In this document: one piece after another, positions 9,821-22,319 of the stretch | How the letters are laid out: each line of letters begins with the position of its first letter | Position numbering within the stretch: position 1 is the stretch's first letter | Source: Rheum nobile | Taxonomy: Eukaryota; Streptophyta; Magnoliopsida; Caryophyllales; Polygonaceae | DNA length: 64,000 nucleotides | Direction: 5' to 3' | Assembly: GCA_027886185.1 (NCBI GenBank) | Contig: WOAB01000837.1 | Location: forward strand, 868,001 to 932,000 | Program-made: the position numbers and the translations under genes | Notes under the pieces: generated by a model | What the model saw: the letters and a program-made list of their open reading frames with translations, nothing else | Databases searched by the model: none | Told to the model about the DNA's origin: nothing

Positions 9821-12763
9821 TCTATTATATATATTAAAGCTCACTCTTTTAGAGCCACCTCAGTGTTTCTAGACCTAAGTTGTTGAGGTTTTATTTTTTA
9901 TTTTTTATTTTTATTATATAATCATCAAAATATAAATTAAAAAAAAGACCTTAATAAGATTTTCACCAACAAATATAAATCTTTACAATTGTTACTTCTT
10001 TACATGTCAAAAATAATTTTCTAAACATAAAACTGAAAACTCACAAGATTACCAAACGAACCCATAGTTTTTCACTTAACATATCCAATATTAATTTATG
10101 ACAATGAATTTACTTAAATCAAAAGTTTACATTAATTTTCTCGGCATTTTGGTTGTCGATTTGGTAAAACCGATGTAACTCAAACCCAAGTCCAAACTTG
10201 TGTATGGAACCCAAGCTTAAGAAACTTAATATATTCAACCAAGTTATGAGATGCGAGGCTTTTTAATCCTAAAAGTATTTTAACTTGTATCTCCTATAAG
10301 AAGAATGTATGTATTATTTAGGTAGGTCTAAAAATAGTTAATAACCTATTTTAGTTATTGTTGATTTTTACGATCTTCTGATCTATTTACGGATATAAAA
10401 AATAGAATAGGATTATATGAAAAGTGTTGCTCCTGTGCTAAAAACATGAATAATGTACATATATTATAAAGTATATGTACATTTACACAAGCATTTACAA
10501 AAATCATGTATAATTTTAGGTTTTTAAATTATGCAATTTAAAAATCATGTACATACTATGTAATATATATATTGCTCATTCACGCAAAAAAAAGTATGCA
10601 CTTCAAGTTTTTGAAATGCATATTTTTTTGTCAAAAATTATTTATATACATTTTATATCGTGTGTATTATTCACTTTTTATACGAGAAAGACCATTCTCA
10701 AGAATCTAATCCTTGAGAATAACACTCATTGTCAAGTACTTAGGTTGATATATTAGATTAGAGCATAGCCCCTATAGCATTAAAAAATCAATCTTATTTA
10801 GTCAAATCTATTAATTCAATTTATTTATATCATATTAAATATATTATAAGATTAATTTTGAAAAGTAGAGTTTTAATAACAATAGTATTTTATCATAAAA
10901 TTAGGCTAACTTTGAATATTTTGTTTTCACATTCTAAATTTTTAGCATTTTGTTTCATCAATTATTGAGCAAATTATTTCATTCCTTCCCCGTGTAAACC
11001 AATTTGATTATATTAGCATCAAAAATAAATTTGTGTATTTTGTCACATGTTGTTATGATTGGAAAAAAAGTTGAACCAAAGATTGACTATAGTTGTTTAT
11101 CACAAGAACCATAATTTAAGATTAATTTTCTATATATACTATGTGATAGAATTGTTCCCTTTGATTTAACATAAATTTAAAAATAATTTTTAACATGTAA
11201 TTTAGGACTTACAAAACATTATATATTCCATGAAATTCCAATATTTTATATAGGTTAATCAAAATCTCATTTTTATTTTTTTCAAATAATTGTTTAAGTA
11301 ATATAAAATAAATAAAATACTTCATATAATGTTTAATTGAAAAACATGTCACATGATTTATACGAAGAATTCAAGTAAATCATTGATCCTATATATACAT
11401 ATATGTTTACACATTGCGATGTTTATATTATGAGCATATTATATAAAAGTTTCATTATAAGATTTTACAATCGTATTTTGTTTAATTGATAATGCATATC
11501 AATTTTATGATTAATGTGCAATTATATAAGACATGTTATATACGATATATTATAATAATAACATGATAACAAATTGTAACATATACAGTTAAAACGCACT
11601 TAAATATTTAAAGTTTATGGTATTTTTTAATGCTAGTATAGATTTCATAAAAAAATTATCAAATCTAATCTCGTACTTGACACACGTACTCAAGTGGTTT
11701 TCGGGTATGAAGTTGTGTTACCGGCAAAGACTAATTGACGATTTTGATTTATAATAAAAACAATTGTACATAAAATACCACAATAATGTATATAAAGAGG
11801 TTTTCCATAATATGAGGTATATGTAGTCTTCAATAAATTTAGTATTCCTTAAGTTTATTTGTTGCCAACATTTATATTTTTTCATTTAATTTTTAACAAG
11901 TTAAAAAAAAATTGTATAGATTTCAATTATTATATACTATATGTTTTAAATATCCGTGCATGGCACATGTATTACACTTGTAATAAATAAATATAATAAA
12001 ATTTAATGGCAGATTAAAGTTAAAATTGTATATTTCGATATTCCTACCAAATAGATTAAACTACCTAGGTGGATGGATTCCAATGTGTATTTAATTAATA
12101 TTTGAAGATATTGAATAATATTTATTTATAACAAAATAATTGAATGAGATTATGTATGAATTTCCTTAATATAAATTATATGATAGTTCAATGACAAGTT
12201 TTAAGAAAATTGTATCACATATATCGTGAGCATATCTAATTTTATAAATTTAATAAATTATTATAACTTGATAAATTAGATTTTTGTTAGTATATATCAG
12301 TAGAGTTGTTAATTATGATTATATTTTATTATATTGAATACATTTACAATTTGATTTTTTATATTTTTTACAAGAAAATACGTAATAGTTTATAAAAAAA
12401 AGTCAGTGGGGAAAACAAGATACCAAAAACAAAAGTGTTAATTCGATAAAGTGCTAAATGACAATAAATCTCTACCTATATTTTAATAGCCTATTATCAT
12501 GCCATCTTATATTTCGTTGATAATGAAAATTTGATTTCATATAAAGAAGATTTTTTAAATTTTCGCATGAAATAATATATTATTCGGTTTTTTCCGAGGA
12601 TACCAAAATACTTCTTATGATTCATATTTTTAGTATTACAGTACTCATGTATAAAAAAAATCTTTTAGTTCCACAAAATATATTTAACTTCGTGAATTTT
12701 TATCATATCATCATAAACATTTAATAAATCACATTATGTGCTTGGCACGAGCACTATACAAGT
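9821..12763 (+). mobile_element. AT-rich, possibly non-autonomous Helitron-like sequence
   Basis: The start TCTATTATATATATTAAAGC follows an A and resembles the 5' end of plant non-autonomous Helitrons. Near the right end, a short hairpin GTGCTTGGCACGAGCAC (12738-12754) is followed by TATACAAGTAG and then T, resembling a Helitron 3' end, although the canonical CTRR terminus is not exact. Similar end-like hairpins at 11670-11695 (GTACTTGACACACGTAC) and 11955-11985 (CCGTGCATGGCACATG) suggest several copies stacked or nested. No Rep/helicase coding is present. Apart from this the 2.9 kb is gene-free. Confidence 0.35.
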
Positions 12764-13140
12764 AGTCTACAACTTAATATTAATATAAATAATTCATCTA
12801 ATAATATATCACTAATCTGAATACAAAGGTATATTTATAAAAAGATATTTATAGTGTGTGCCTACGGACACACTCTAAGAATTAGATTTCTAGCAATAAT
12901 TTTTTACCATTAGTTTATTTTTTTTACTTAGGTTTTACTCATTCTCTTTTAGAGAATATTTTAAAAATAGTTTCATATTTTAACTTCTTAGCATATGTCA
13001 TGGACATACATACACTAAAAAATATGTTTCTAAAATAAAAATGGTATCCAAGTCTAAAAAAAGGAGACCTAATTATATGTGCTTTCTACTACAATATTTT
13101 GTACAAAAATAAGTAAATGGGAACCCAAAAGGTTTTCCCG
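12764..13140. other. AT-rich spacer with a small hairpin
   Basis: TAGTGTGTGCCTACGGACACACTCTA (12850-12876, split here into two arms around TAC) can fold. No gene. Confidence 0.4.
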
Positions 13141-13149
13141 TCTTTTTCT

Positions 13150-13750
13150 TAACCCAAAAAAGATGTCTCACGGCAAGACCCGTCAATCAGGTCAGTCAAG
13201 TCGGGTTCGGTTCGGTTATTTCAAGTTTAGGTTAAGAATGGGTCGGGTCATTTCGGATAACAGGTCAAGCTAGGTCAGGTCATTACAGGTCAGCTAGCGG
13301 TTTGGGTTGACCAACGAGTCAAGAACGTCATTTTTTAAATATTTTTTTCACCATTTAAATATTATTAAATAGTTAAAACCTAATTTAAATAAGTTGAAAT
13401 GAATTAAAATAATAATAATATTATTTATTTTAATGTAATTGATATTAGTAGACCAAAATCATATTTTATTTTTAATCTTATTTTATAAATTTCTGCATTA
13501 TAATAAATTATATAAGTATAACAATGTTCTTTTTTTAGGATAATTGAGCATATTACCATTATTTATATGTCATTTATCATATATATTTTATGTTATATTT
13601 TATTAATACTTCATTTATCTGTTAATCGGGTCGGGTTCGATCTCGGTAAATTTGGATTACCAAAAAGTTCGGTCAGGTCAGATCAGTTCCAAAAGCGGGT
13701 CGATTAAGTCGGTAAAACAGAATCGGTTACTTTTTTACAGCTCTACTCAA
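13150..13750. mobile_element. GGGTC-rich hAT-like MITE candidate
   Basis: Both flanks of an AT-rich core carry repeats of GGGTCGGGT and GGTCAGGTC (13165-13310 and 13625-13720). The right edge reads, in reverse, TAGAGCTGTAAAAAAGTAACCG, a form often seen at plant hAT MITE ends. The left terminus is not clear and no target duplication was found. Confidence 0.4.
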
Positions 13751-14004
13751 GCCATATTCTATTTCTCATTTTCAGTTGTTTTTTTTTCAATTCTTTAATA
13801 CTATGTTGTTTTACCTACCAATTTTCCCTTTGTGATGTACCTACCAAATTTGGAGTTTTACCATTTTTAACCCATTTTCACCCCCAAAATTCATGTGCCG
13901 TTAGCCCGTTACTGTTTACGTCACGGTCAAACTCGACATTATCTCACTTCAGGCAAGCAAGAAAAAAAAAAAAGCGGTCAATCACCGCCGACGTCTTCAT
14001 GAGT

Positions 14005-14668
14005 TCACCTCTGCACTGCCGCGCAATTGTCCTTGTGCCGGAGGTTCCAATCGAGCACTTGGCATGCGCGCGAGCAGTAGTTCGCTCTCCCACAAACAGA
14101 GCTGCGGCGAAACTCGTGCGGACGAGTCTCCGGCCGGCCACATGCGGAATGGGAGCACATCATAAGCTCTTCTCCATCGAGAGAACCACCGTGCTCCGCA
14201 AACCAATCCACCAGGAAACGGCTGGCACGGATGAGTCTCGAGCGGAGGGACGTCGCATCCGAAATCGCTAAGCAACGAAGTCGGACATCCGGCGGCAGAG
14301 AGGAATTAAACGCCAGGGTGGCGGTGCTCGGTGTTGCAGGCAATCCAGGCCTTGGATGAAACAACGGACACAATGGCGACGAACTCCTTGGCGTTTGCCT
14401 GGACGAGAAACCGCCGGCCTTCGACGATGCTCTGACGGACGCCGTAGCCATCCTGGAGATAGTGGCCTAGCTCCCTCAGCACGTCGATGTGGCCAAGGAA
14501 TGCCGCGCGTCCGCAAAACGCGACTCCAGCACGTAGGTCCCTGTCGCTCTTCGCTCCACCGCTGCCGTTGAATTGGATAACGGCAAGGGAGAATATAGCC
14601 TGCGCATGACCGCCAATCACCATCAAGGACGCGCCGCTCCCCCTGTTTTGTAAACAGTAGAACCAAAT
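14005..14668 (-). pseudogene. F-box/MYND-finger gene, exon 3 (Sel1-like repeats and MYND zinc finger), damaged
   Basis: Members of this plant family (At1g67340-type) join an F-box, which docks on SCF ubiquitin ligases, to Sel1-like repeats and a C-terminal MYND zinc finger. This exon starts after an intact acceptor (TTGCAG|ATTTGG). It reads FYCLQNRGSGASLM, SLAVIQFNGSGG, DLRAGVAFCGRAAFLGHID, LRELGHYLQDGYG and RRFLVQANAKE, then LLSDFGCDVPPLETHP, SRFLVDWFAEHGG, and the MYND segment CSHSACGRPETRPHEFRR, VCGRANYCSRAC, and a final HKDNC. Defects: an in-frame TAA at 14306-14308, one extra base near 14227 that shifts the frame after THP, and a zinc ligand Cys replaced by Ser in RRSSVC (the family has RRCSVC). 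The end is TGA at 14005-14007. Clearly the tail of the gene whose other exons lie at 18508 and 30410. Confidence 0.9.
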
Positions 14669-14707
14669 CTGCAACCACCACCAACACGCAACTTAGGACT
14701 TCTCTTG

Positions 14708-17700
14708 TTTTTTTTTTTCCGATGAGGAAAGGCATTAGATTGGGCTTAGTTTCTATGCGAAGCCCAACCTAGAGAATCCTTACGGATGAGAACACGAAGT
14801 TCTGAATCAAGATCAAGAGCAGACACATTTGGTGAAAAGCTGAGTTTAGCAATGCGATCAACCGAACGATTCACCTCCCGAAAAACGTGTCTAAAAATGA
14901 CCTCCTGGAAAGAATGGATGTCAGCCAGAATGTCTGCAACAACCATCTCAATTTCCCAAGGACAATCCCAAATGTCTTTAAGAGAATTAATAAGGCAGAG
15001 ATTGTCACCCTCAATTTGTAGTTTTGTTACTTTCATAGTTTTGGCCATTTTGATGCTCTGTTTAAGCGCAAGTGCTTCTGTCATAAGAATACTATTAGAG
15101 CCGCACCGTAGATTTTCCATAAGGATGACGTCAGTTTTGTCATTTCTGATGATGAATCCCGCACTAGATTCACCATTAAGTTGTTTTGATCCATCAAAGT
15201 TTATTTTATGGAAGTGTTGGTTAGGTTTCTCCCAACAGAGAAATCTTGTTTTTCTTTTTTGTTGCTTTTTGCTTGATTTGATTGGGATATTCTCTTCCTC
15301 TTGGTTTTTTGTTAACGCCCAATTTTTGAGAATAGTGGCAATATATTGTGGGAGATTTTTTATTTTATCATTTGGGTTAGTGTTAAAGATGGTTTGGTTC
15401 CTATGAATCCAAATACACCACCAAGAGGTGCAGAGACAGATGAATTCTTGTTTGGTTAATAACGCTTGTAGTTCAGTCATAATGTCTTTTGGTTTTTTAT
15501 TATTGATATCAATATGATTGATGATGTTACCAATAATCGAGCTTTGTTCACTCACTTGTTTGATTGTAAATGGGCATTTAATAAGAAAATGTGTTAGATC
15601 CTCTACAGGGTTGCTGCATAGATCACATTCTAGTGGAACATGGATGTGGTTCTGTGCTAATCTAGATTTAGTAGGAAGCCTTTCATGATAGATTTTCCAC
15701 ATAAAGTTTTTCACTTTAGGATATGTGTCAAGTTTCCATATCCACGAAAGATTATTAGTATTAGGGTTTTGTTATTTGGTGATCAGTTCGAAGGCTGATT
15801 TGGTAGAGAACCATCCATTTTTACTTGTGGTCCAATACAATCTATCCGAGATAGGATTCTCAGGGATAGGTATGTTTAAGATAAGTTCTACCGTTTGCCT
15901 ATTTAGAGTTTCATTTAGTTTTGTTAGGTTCCACCGACGATTTAAATCAATGAAGTCACTAACTTTTACGGATGGGTTAATGTTAGTATATGGTAGTGCA
16001 TTATTTTTAATATTGATATTAGATATCCAATTATCAGTCCAGAAGTGAATGTTTTTGCCATCACCAATAAGCCACTGAAGTCCAGATTGAAATTCAGTTC
16101 GGAGATTAAGAAGATGCGACCATTGCCAAGAGAGATTCCCTTTTTTCTTATATTGTAGAATATTAGTATCTTTGAGATACTTTTCATTAATAATTTTAAC
16201 CCAAATATTGTTAGGTTCAGCAAAGATTTTCCATAAGAGTTTCATTTGAAGTGCTTTGTTCATATCTTGTGTTTTTCTTATTCCCGTGCCACCATTATTT
16301 TTATTTTTGCAAATCTTATCCCATCCGATTAAGGGTTTGTATGAGGGATCCTTGTTCCAAAAGAAGCTTCTGTTGATAACATCTAGTTCTTTATGTATAT
16401 ACGATGGAAGCATGAAGCTTTGCATAATATAGTTTGGCTTAGTAGCTAGGTTGGATTTTATTAATTTGTTTCTGCCTTCTTGAGAAAGAGAGTTTGCTTT
16501 CCATTTTGTTAATTGATTCCTAGTGGATGTGATTGTATCCTGGAAAGTATCATGGTTTACTTTTTCATTTATGATGGGGCAACCTAGGTATTTCTCTAAA
16601 GAGATGGAGTGTGAAATACCAAGTACAGACTGTATTAGGTTTTTAGTGGCGTTTATGGTATTATTAGTTGTTTGGAAGGCCGATTTATGGAAGTTAACAC
16701 ATTGTCCTGAGATAGAGCAATATTCTTCGATAGTTTTTTTAATTCTAGTGCATGCAATCTGATTTGCTTTGGCAAAGATAAGAATATCATCGGCAAAGGC
16801 AAGGAAAGGGATATTGGACCCTCTTCTAGAGATTTTAAATCCAATTTGGTTATTGTTTGTAGAACTTTCCGCTTGGAGTTTTCTAGCTAATATTTCGGCT
16901 CCTAAGATAAAGAGGAAAGGGGACAAGGGATCTCCTTGACGAAGTCCTCTTTTTGGGAAGAATACGTCGGTTCGTCCATTGTTAACTAAAATTGAGAAAG
17001 TTACTGTTTCAATGCATTCTTTAATCCAACCTAGAAAAATTGGGGAAAATCCAAAATTTTCTAAGACTTTAAGAATAAATTCCCATTCAATTTTATCATA
17101 TGCTTTTTCCATATCAAGCTTGATTGCAACCCAACCTTCTTTTCCTTTTTTAGCCCGGAAAGAGTGGAAAATTTCATGGGCTATAAGAATATTATCTTGG
17201 ATGGCACGGTCTGCAACAAAGGCTCCTTGTAGGGGGTGGATGAGTTTGTTCAGAATTGGTTTCATTCGGTTAGTCATGATTTTTGATATTATTTTGTATA
17301 TGGTGGAACAGAGACTTATGGGTCTATAATGATTAGTGGAATTTGGGTTATCACATTTTGGGATCAGTGTAATGAAGGTGTGGTTAATTTGTTTGAGTAG
17401 TTTTCCTCAGTGAAAGAAATTTTTAACCGCTTTAATCACCATAGGACCGAGAATGTGCCAATATTTCTGGTATAAAAGAGCAGACATACCATCAGGTCTA
17501 GGTGATTTGTTGCTCCCAATATCAAAGACCGCCTTCTTGATTTCCTCATTAGTAGCGGGTTTTATGAGATCAACGTTCTCTTGCATCGAGACTTCATTAT
17601 TGATGTTTGCAAGGTGATCCATCAGGATATTATTGTTAATGGTACTTTTTTTGAATCTTTTTTCAAAGTCCGATCTGATTTCTTTTCTGATATTTTCTAA

Positions 17701-18265
17701 GCCAATGATAATTGTTCCATTGTTGGTTCTTATTTCTTTAATGATTTTTCTACTTCGTCTACCGTTGGCCACCCGATGAAAGTAGTTGGAGTTTGTGTCA
17801 ATTGACTTTATATGTTTAATTTTCGCGCATTGGCTCCAATATCTCTTATGAAAGGATAGGAGATTGTCTTTTTTTTATTATTAATTTATTTTGTTTAGTA
17901 ATTAAGTTCTGAGTAGGATTAGTTATAATATCTTTTTGTATAGCCGTGAGTGACTTTTCAACCTCTTGTAGTTGATTAAAGATATTGCCAAAGGTTGTCT
18001 TATTCCAACGTTTAGCGCTTATTTTAAGAGCATTGGTTTTTTTCACAAGATTAAACATGTGAGTACCATTGGTGTGGATGCGCCAGGCTTGTTTAACAGT
18101 ATTTTCAAAATCTTTCCTATAGGTCCACATTTTTTCAAATTTGAATGGTTGTGCTTTGATATGGTTCTGGTTTGTTAGTTCAATAGAAATGGGGCAGTGA
18201 TCAGAGGATGTAAAGGCATGATTCCTAGTGAAGATTCCAGGATACCATTGTAGGATTTGATCATG
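14708..18265 (-). mobile_element. 5'-truncated L1-type LINE inserted in intron 2 of the F-box/MYND gene
   Basis: A minus-strand non-LTR retrotransposon. Its 3' end is a poly(A) tail, seen as 11 T's at 14708-14718. A 12-bp direct repeat GGACTTCTCTTG flanks it at 14696-14707 and 18266-18277, the target duplication typical of LINE insertion. The 5' end begins inside the endonuclease domain, a common result of incomplete reverse transcription. It lies in the same orientation as the host gene. Removing it and one TSD copy restores a roughly 107-bp intron with intact GT (18345) and AG (14669) ends. Confidence 0.93.
14746..18265 (-). pseudogene. LINE ORF2: endonuclease tail, reverse transcriptase, zinc-binding and RNase H domains
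   Basis: In order on the minus strand: the end of an APE-type endonuclease with the SSDHCPI motif (about 18205); a linker; RT with SNKSPRPDGM (about 17510), LQGAFVADRAIQDNIL, KLDMEKAYDKIEW, GLRQGDPLSPFLFILG and the catalytic FADD box (about 16790); a zf-RVT stretch FMWKIYHERLPTKSRLAQ with CDLCSNPVEDLTHFLIKC (about 15600); then an RNase H-like domain starting INFDGSKQLNGESSAGF (about 15190). The frame is nearly intact: a shift in an A-run near 17870, TGA at 17407-17409 in place of a Trp, and TAA at 15772-15774 are the only breaks I see. Lacks ORF1 and most of the endonuclease. Confidence 0.93.
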
Positions 18266-18345
18266 GGACTTCTCTTGATTTTGTTTCCAGGTTTATTATA
18301 TTTTGTTGGAAATAAAAGAAAAAATTAAATTGTGAGAAATTCTAC

Positions 18346-18508
18346 CATGCCAAGAGTGTAACAGGCCTCCAAATTTATGGCGACGGCAGAGCGCTTCAGG
18401 AAGTGGTGAGCGAACACCGACCAATTCTTCTCTTTCACGACGAAGACGTTCGGTGAAGCCTTAGCTAACACCATCCGTTGAAGCCCTAAACAATTGAATC
18501 TTTTGCGT
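18346..18508 (-). pseudogene. F-box/MYND-finger gene, exon 2
   Basis: 163 bases with an AG acceptor (AATAG|ACGC) and a GT donor after the ATG codon (GGCATG|GTAGAA). It reads RKRFNCLGLQRMVLAKASP, NVFVVKEKNWSVFAHHFLKR and NLEACYTLGM, the segment that follows the F-box in this family (end of the F-box and first Sel1-like repeat). The frame joins exon 1 in phase 2 and exon 3 in phase 0, so the three pieces belong to one gene. This exon itself is intact. Confidence 0.93.
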
Positions 18509-18593
18509 CTATTTTTTTTGTCGCAATCACAAAAAGAATATTTCAAATTTCCAAGACAATTAAAATGAGAGAAGCGAAATTCAACTTCTCTAC

Positions 18594-19203
18594 TGCAGAA
18601 TCCCGGGTGATTGGACGACGATCCGGCTAGCACTCCAGATTGCTGTGGGTGAGGCTTATTCCGATCTCCCTTCACTTGAGAGGCTTCTAGAAGCAGCTCA
18701 GATCCTGGACATGATGGACGACGGTTGCTTAGGCCTTCTTTCTCGATGGGATCGGCTCTCCCCCATGGACTTCAACCTGAAACAATCCCGGAAAATTGGG
18801 TTTCCGGGAGAAAATCCTCTGACGCCCAAGTAAGCCAAACGGAAGAACAAAAAAAGGGATTGAAAACGAGATCACATAAGAGAATGTTCAAGTTTGGTTT
18901 TGATGGAACAGTGAAAATGTAAGATTGGACAAAATGACGACCTTAGCAAAGCTGAAATCCGGCATTCATGGCAGCCGTCATTCCCTTTGCCACTTTTAGG
19001 GTTTTTTGGATCGGTGAAGGGAGTAAAAGTCAGAAAAAAGATCCTCTGACTTTCCTCTTTTGTCTGTATATATACTCATAGGTGGCTTAAATCCCAGCTG
19101 GGCCTTCATGGGCCGGCCCAAATTTCTTTGGAGATCCGGATTACTCCTTCGCGAAGAATCTCCGCGGAGACTACGTGTGGTATTGCTTCGCGGTGACCCC
19201 ACA
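18594..19203 (-). repeat. 3' LTR of the Tat element
   Basis: 610 bases. Compared with the right copy it lacks about 10 bases (ACAAAATT...) near the GTGACCCCACA end and has scattered substitutions, so the insertion is not recent. Confidence 0.92.
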
Positions 19204-19396
19204 GCCAGCCCCCAAGCCTTTCGCTTCGAATGTTAATGAGGCAAAAGCTTGGTATCCGTTCTTTCGTGGAGATGGAATTCTCCCAGTAACTGGTTTTTCT
19301 CCTTTCTTTTTTCGAATTTTGAGGCGGATTTGGATTGTGTAACTATTGGTGCCATTTTTTTTATGCCATGATGCTTCGACTTCCACATTTCTTATT

Positions 19397-19405
19397 TATA
19401 AATAG
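19397..19405 (+). promoter_or_regulatory. TATA box of the antisense gene in the Tat element
   Basis: TATAAATAG at 19397, followed about 30 bases on by a pyrimidine-rich start region and a leader with a plausible 5'UTR intron (CAG|GTAGAC at about 19513, TTTGCAG at about 19804) before the ATG at 19849. It points opposite to the retrotransposon's own coding strand. Confidence 0.6.
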
Positions 19406-19848
19406 AGTGTTGTTCTGACCGCCTCCTCTCTCGTTCGTCTTCTACCTTTCCTTCTGGGGGAATTTCGCTTTAGTTCACCGGCATAACGTCATTGTTCGAG
19501 CTTCTGCTCTCAGGTAGACTTCTCTTTCTGTTTTTTGAGTTTGAATCTTTACTGTCATCTTCTTCGTCTCTTATTATTTTCGATTATTGCTTCAATTTCT
19601 GTTTTCGAACTCCTTGGAGTGTATCTTCAACAAGCTCGGCTCACCGGAGACATTTCACCGAGCATATGCTTTAACGTTTTAACTTTTTGAGTTTACTAGC
19701 ATTTTTTCTTGTTCTTTTTCATTGAAGTTGAGACGCTCCACGGCTGATGATACTTTCAGGGCTTGCGCAATGTCTTTATTGTTTCTCCTCGTTTTTATTT
19801 GCAGGGATTAAGGTTTCGTCTTCCTTTTTCATCTAGAAATTGGTCCCA

Positions 19849-22107
19849 TGAACAAACGCACAATATTTATGAGCGACACGGAGAGTTCGGGGGGTGGTTC
19901 ATCTACAACCTTCAATAGAGAGAATCATCGAAAGAAATGGCACGACAAGCGCCCCACATAAGCTTTTGTGGGGAGTGAGGGTGAAGCTTCCTCGGGAAGC
20001 GAGGAAGAGTCTTCTGCAGGAAGCGAAGAAAACTCGTCTTCTTCGTGAAGGGAATCCGTCTCTACGCGAAGAAAATCTCCTTCGCATCTGCTTGACCGGT
20101 TCAAGCCATGGATTTTGAAAAAACCCGTGAAACGTCTCCCTTTTAGCAGAGAGAGTCAATATCGAAAGCATGGTGGAGCCGAATCTTGTTTGACTAAGGC
20201 GGATTTGCATTGGATTACGGGCGAGTTCCCTTTTCTTGAAGGCCCTTACTTGGCCCTCCCTGCTGAGCATTCTCTTTCTTTTCATTTATACCCTAACTTT
20301 TTCGCCATAAGCCTTCCCGCACTTCAAGCAGGATTTCGTTTTTCGATCAGTCCAGTCTTTAGGAAGTTCTTGAATACTTTAGGGGTGAGCCCCATTCAAC
20401 TCCATCCGAATGCATGGAGAGGCTTGAGCGGCTTCTTCATCCAATGTCGGGAGATGAATGTTACCCCTACGCTTGATCTCTTGTTTATGTTATTTGCTTC
20501 GCGATCCTTACCCGGGGATTTCTGGACTTTGAAAGCCTTGTTTACGCAAAAGCTGAGTAAGCCTTCTCGTTTGGATAAGAGGAAGCAAATATGGTTTCTA
20601 ATTAGGCTTCGTGAAGACCCTGGGGTACTCGTTCTTCCTCGCCCTGGGAAACTCCCTTTAAGTGCAGGTCCTAAGAAGAAAAAATCGAAGAGTGGGAGGC
20701 GAAGTCTCCTCAATAAGTTCAATAGAGAGGATCTTCTAGATTGTGACAAGTACGTGACTCCCGCGAAGCTAGAAGTTGCCGGGCTGAGTTTGGCTCACCC
20801 ACCTAGTGGTGAGGGTTTTCCTTGGAGCTGATGTTGGGTTACTTTAAGCGACTTCTATACGTCGAGTAGACTCATTAAAGTTTGCGTTCTCTTTCTCGCT
20901 GTACGCCTTTAATTAATGATGATGATTTTAAATTTTGACTGTTATACATATATATATATTTTTTTAGGGATGATTTTTTTCCAATTCGTGAAGATGCTCC
21001 TGGATTTGGAGAACTTGTCTCCGGTTGAGGACCAACCTCGCGCAAGACCGGAAGATGATGAGGCCAGCCAGTCTGGCCTTGTGGGGCGTGCCGGTGCGGG
21101 TGTTGCGGAAGATGATGATGATATGATCCCCATCAAGCGGGGGGAAGAAGGTGACAATGGAAACCAAGTTGTTGATGCCGGGTCTACTTCTCGAGGGCTT
21201 GAGCATATCACAGAGCCCCTGCCTAGTATTCGTGTGGGGAAAGAAGCTTTGGGCTCTTCTTCTCGAGCTAAGGCTGTTACTTCTAAACAAGGGTCTGATG
21301 AAGATGCTTTGGTTGAGGCTCAACGCCTTCTTCATTCGATAATTTCTTTTCAACTTTTCCTCAGTTTTTTTTTTTGGTCTTTATTGTTATTGCTGGACTT
21401 AGCCTTTCTCGCACTTTTAGGCATCCGATGCTATAGAGCAGGTCTGTGCTTCTCTAAGGATCCGAGGGGTCAATGGTGAGGTGCACACTTCAGAGAGTGC
21501 CCGACTTCGTGAGGAGGAGGGATCACTTCGCTTACTTCAGTCCGCAAAAGATAAGGAACTGAGGGCCGTGCAAGAAAGTTGTGAGAAAATCTTAGCTGAT
21601 AAGGAGGAAGCTCTTTTAGTTAAGGAGAAGGCTCTTGCGGACAAGAAGAAAGCTCTTGTGGATAAGGAAAAGGCTCTTGCTGAACTTGCTCGTCTATGCG
21701 AAGAAATGAAGACTCTTCGCGAACTGTTTTCGAAGGCTAGGCAGGACGCAGTGGATGAGTATGCGGCTAGCTACCGCCAGAAGGCGCGCGTGAATTTCTT
21801 TGCGAGGGCATATTATGTTATGGGTGGCTATGTTGGGATTAAACAGATGACATAGTATCATGGTGTTCAAGGCATTAAATTCGATCCTACCCATGACTAT
21901 GGACTTCGTCTTGTGAATCAGAAAGGATACTTGCCTCCAAAGCTGGGCGAGGTGCTGGGAGATCGCGAAGGGACTTTGGAAGCTTGGACGGTTGATGCTC
22001 TTCCTGAAGGCGAGCCCCTTCTTGCTGGCCCTGCTGTTTCTACTCTTCCTTCTTCGAAGAAAAGGGAGCGTCCTGAGGGTGTTGGTGCTGCGATCCCGCA
22101 ACCGTAA
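19849..22107 (+). pseudogene. Antisense multi-exon gene of the Tat element (putative gypsy-type transposon protein, coiled coil)
   Basis: The first exon (19849 to about 20815) begins MNKRTIFMSDTESSGG and carries a Ser/Glu-rich stretch. It then has the conserved block around ADLHWITGEFPFLEG, FHLYPNFFAISLPALQAG, FRKFLNTLGVSPIQLHPNAW and DLLFMLFASRSL, which I recognise as the plant 'putative gypsy type transposon' domain found in Tat elements. Two stops (TAA, TGA) lie within its first 80 codons. A second exon from about 20965 has an acidic region (EDQPRARPEDDEASQSG). A third from 21421 has ASDAIEQVCASLR and a Lys/Glu/Ala heptad-like stretch (LADKEEALLVKEKALADKKK) predicting a coiled coil, then a stop at 21853 and a tail to 22107. 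Function unknown; such ORFs are known in Tat elements as antisense extras. Confidence 0.75.
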
Positions 22108-22310
22108 AGTCATTTCCTGGATGCATGCTTTTTTCTTTCTTTTTTGCTTGACTAGTCTTTTGATTGGACATTTGACTGCACTAGTTATGCTTCTCTGACT
22201 TGCCTATTTTGTAGACTTTTCAGTTTCATGTTGACTCTGCTATTTTGTGGCATTAATTTTTGTTTTCTTTGAATCTAGGGGTTTTAACTCCCTTTGGTTG
22301 TCTTCTTTCT

Positions 22311-22319
22311 CTATAAATA
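22311..22319 (+). promoter_or_regulatory. Second antisense TATA box
   Basis: CTATAAATATTCC about 85 bases upstream of the ATG at 22397, with a TC-rich stretch between. It suggests that the small gene that follows has its own transcript. Confidence 0.5.

Noticed and set aside
14268..14735. 155-codon minus-strand ORF
   Set aside because: Overlaps exon 3 of the F-box/MYND gene in another frame and crosses the LINE poly(A) boundary; no family motif.
14786..15406. 206-codon plus-strand ORF
   Set aside because: Lies opposite the LINE RNase H region, which has clear family motifs; a shadow frame.
18266..18277. GGACTTCTCTTG as part of the LINE endonuclease coding
   Set aside because: Its exact copy at 14696-14707 next to the poly(A) tail fits a target duplication; the apparent frame across it is coincidence.
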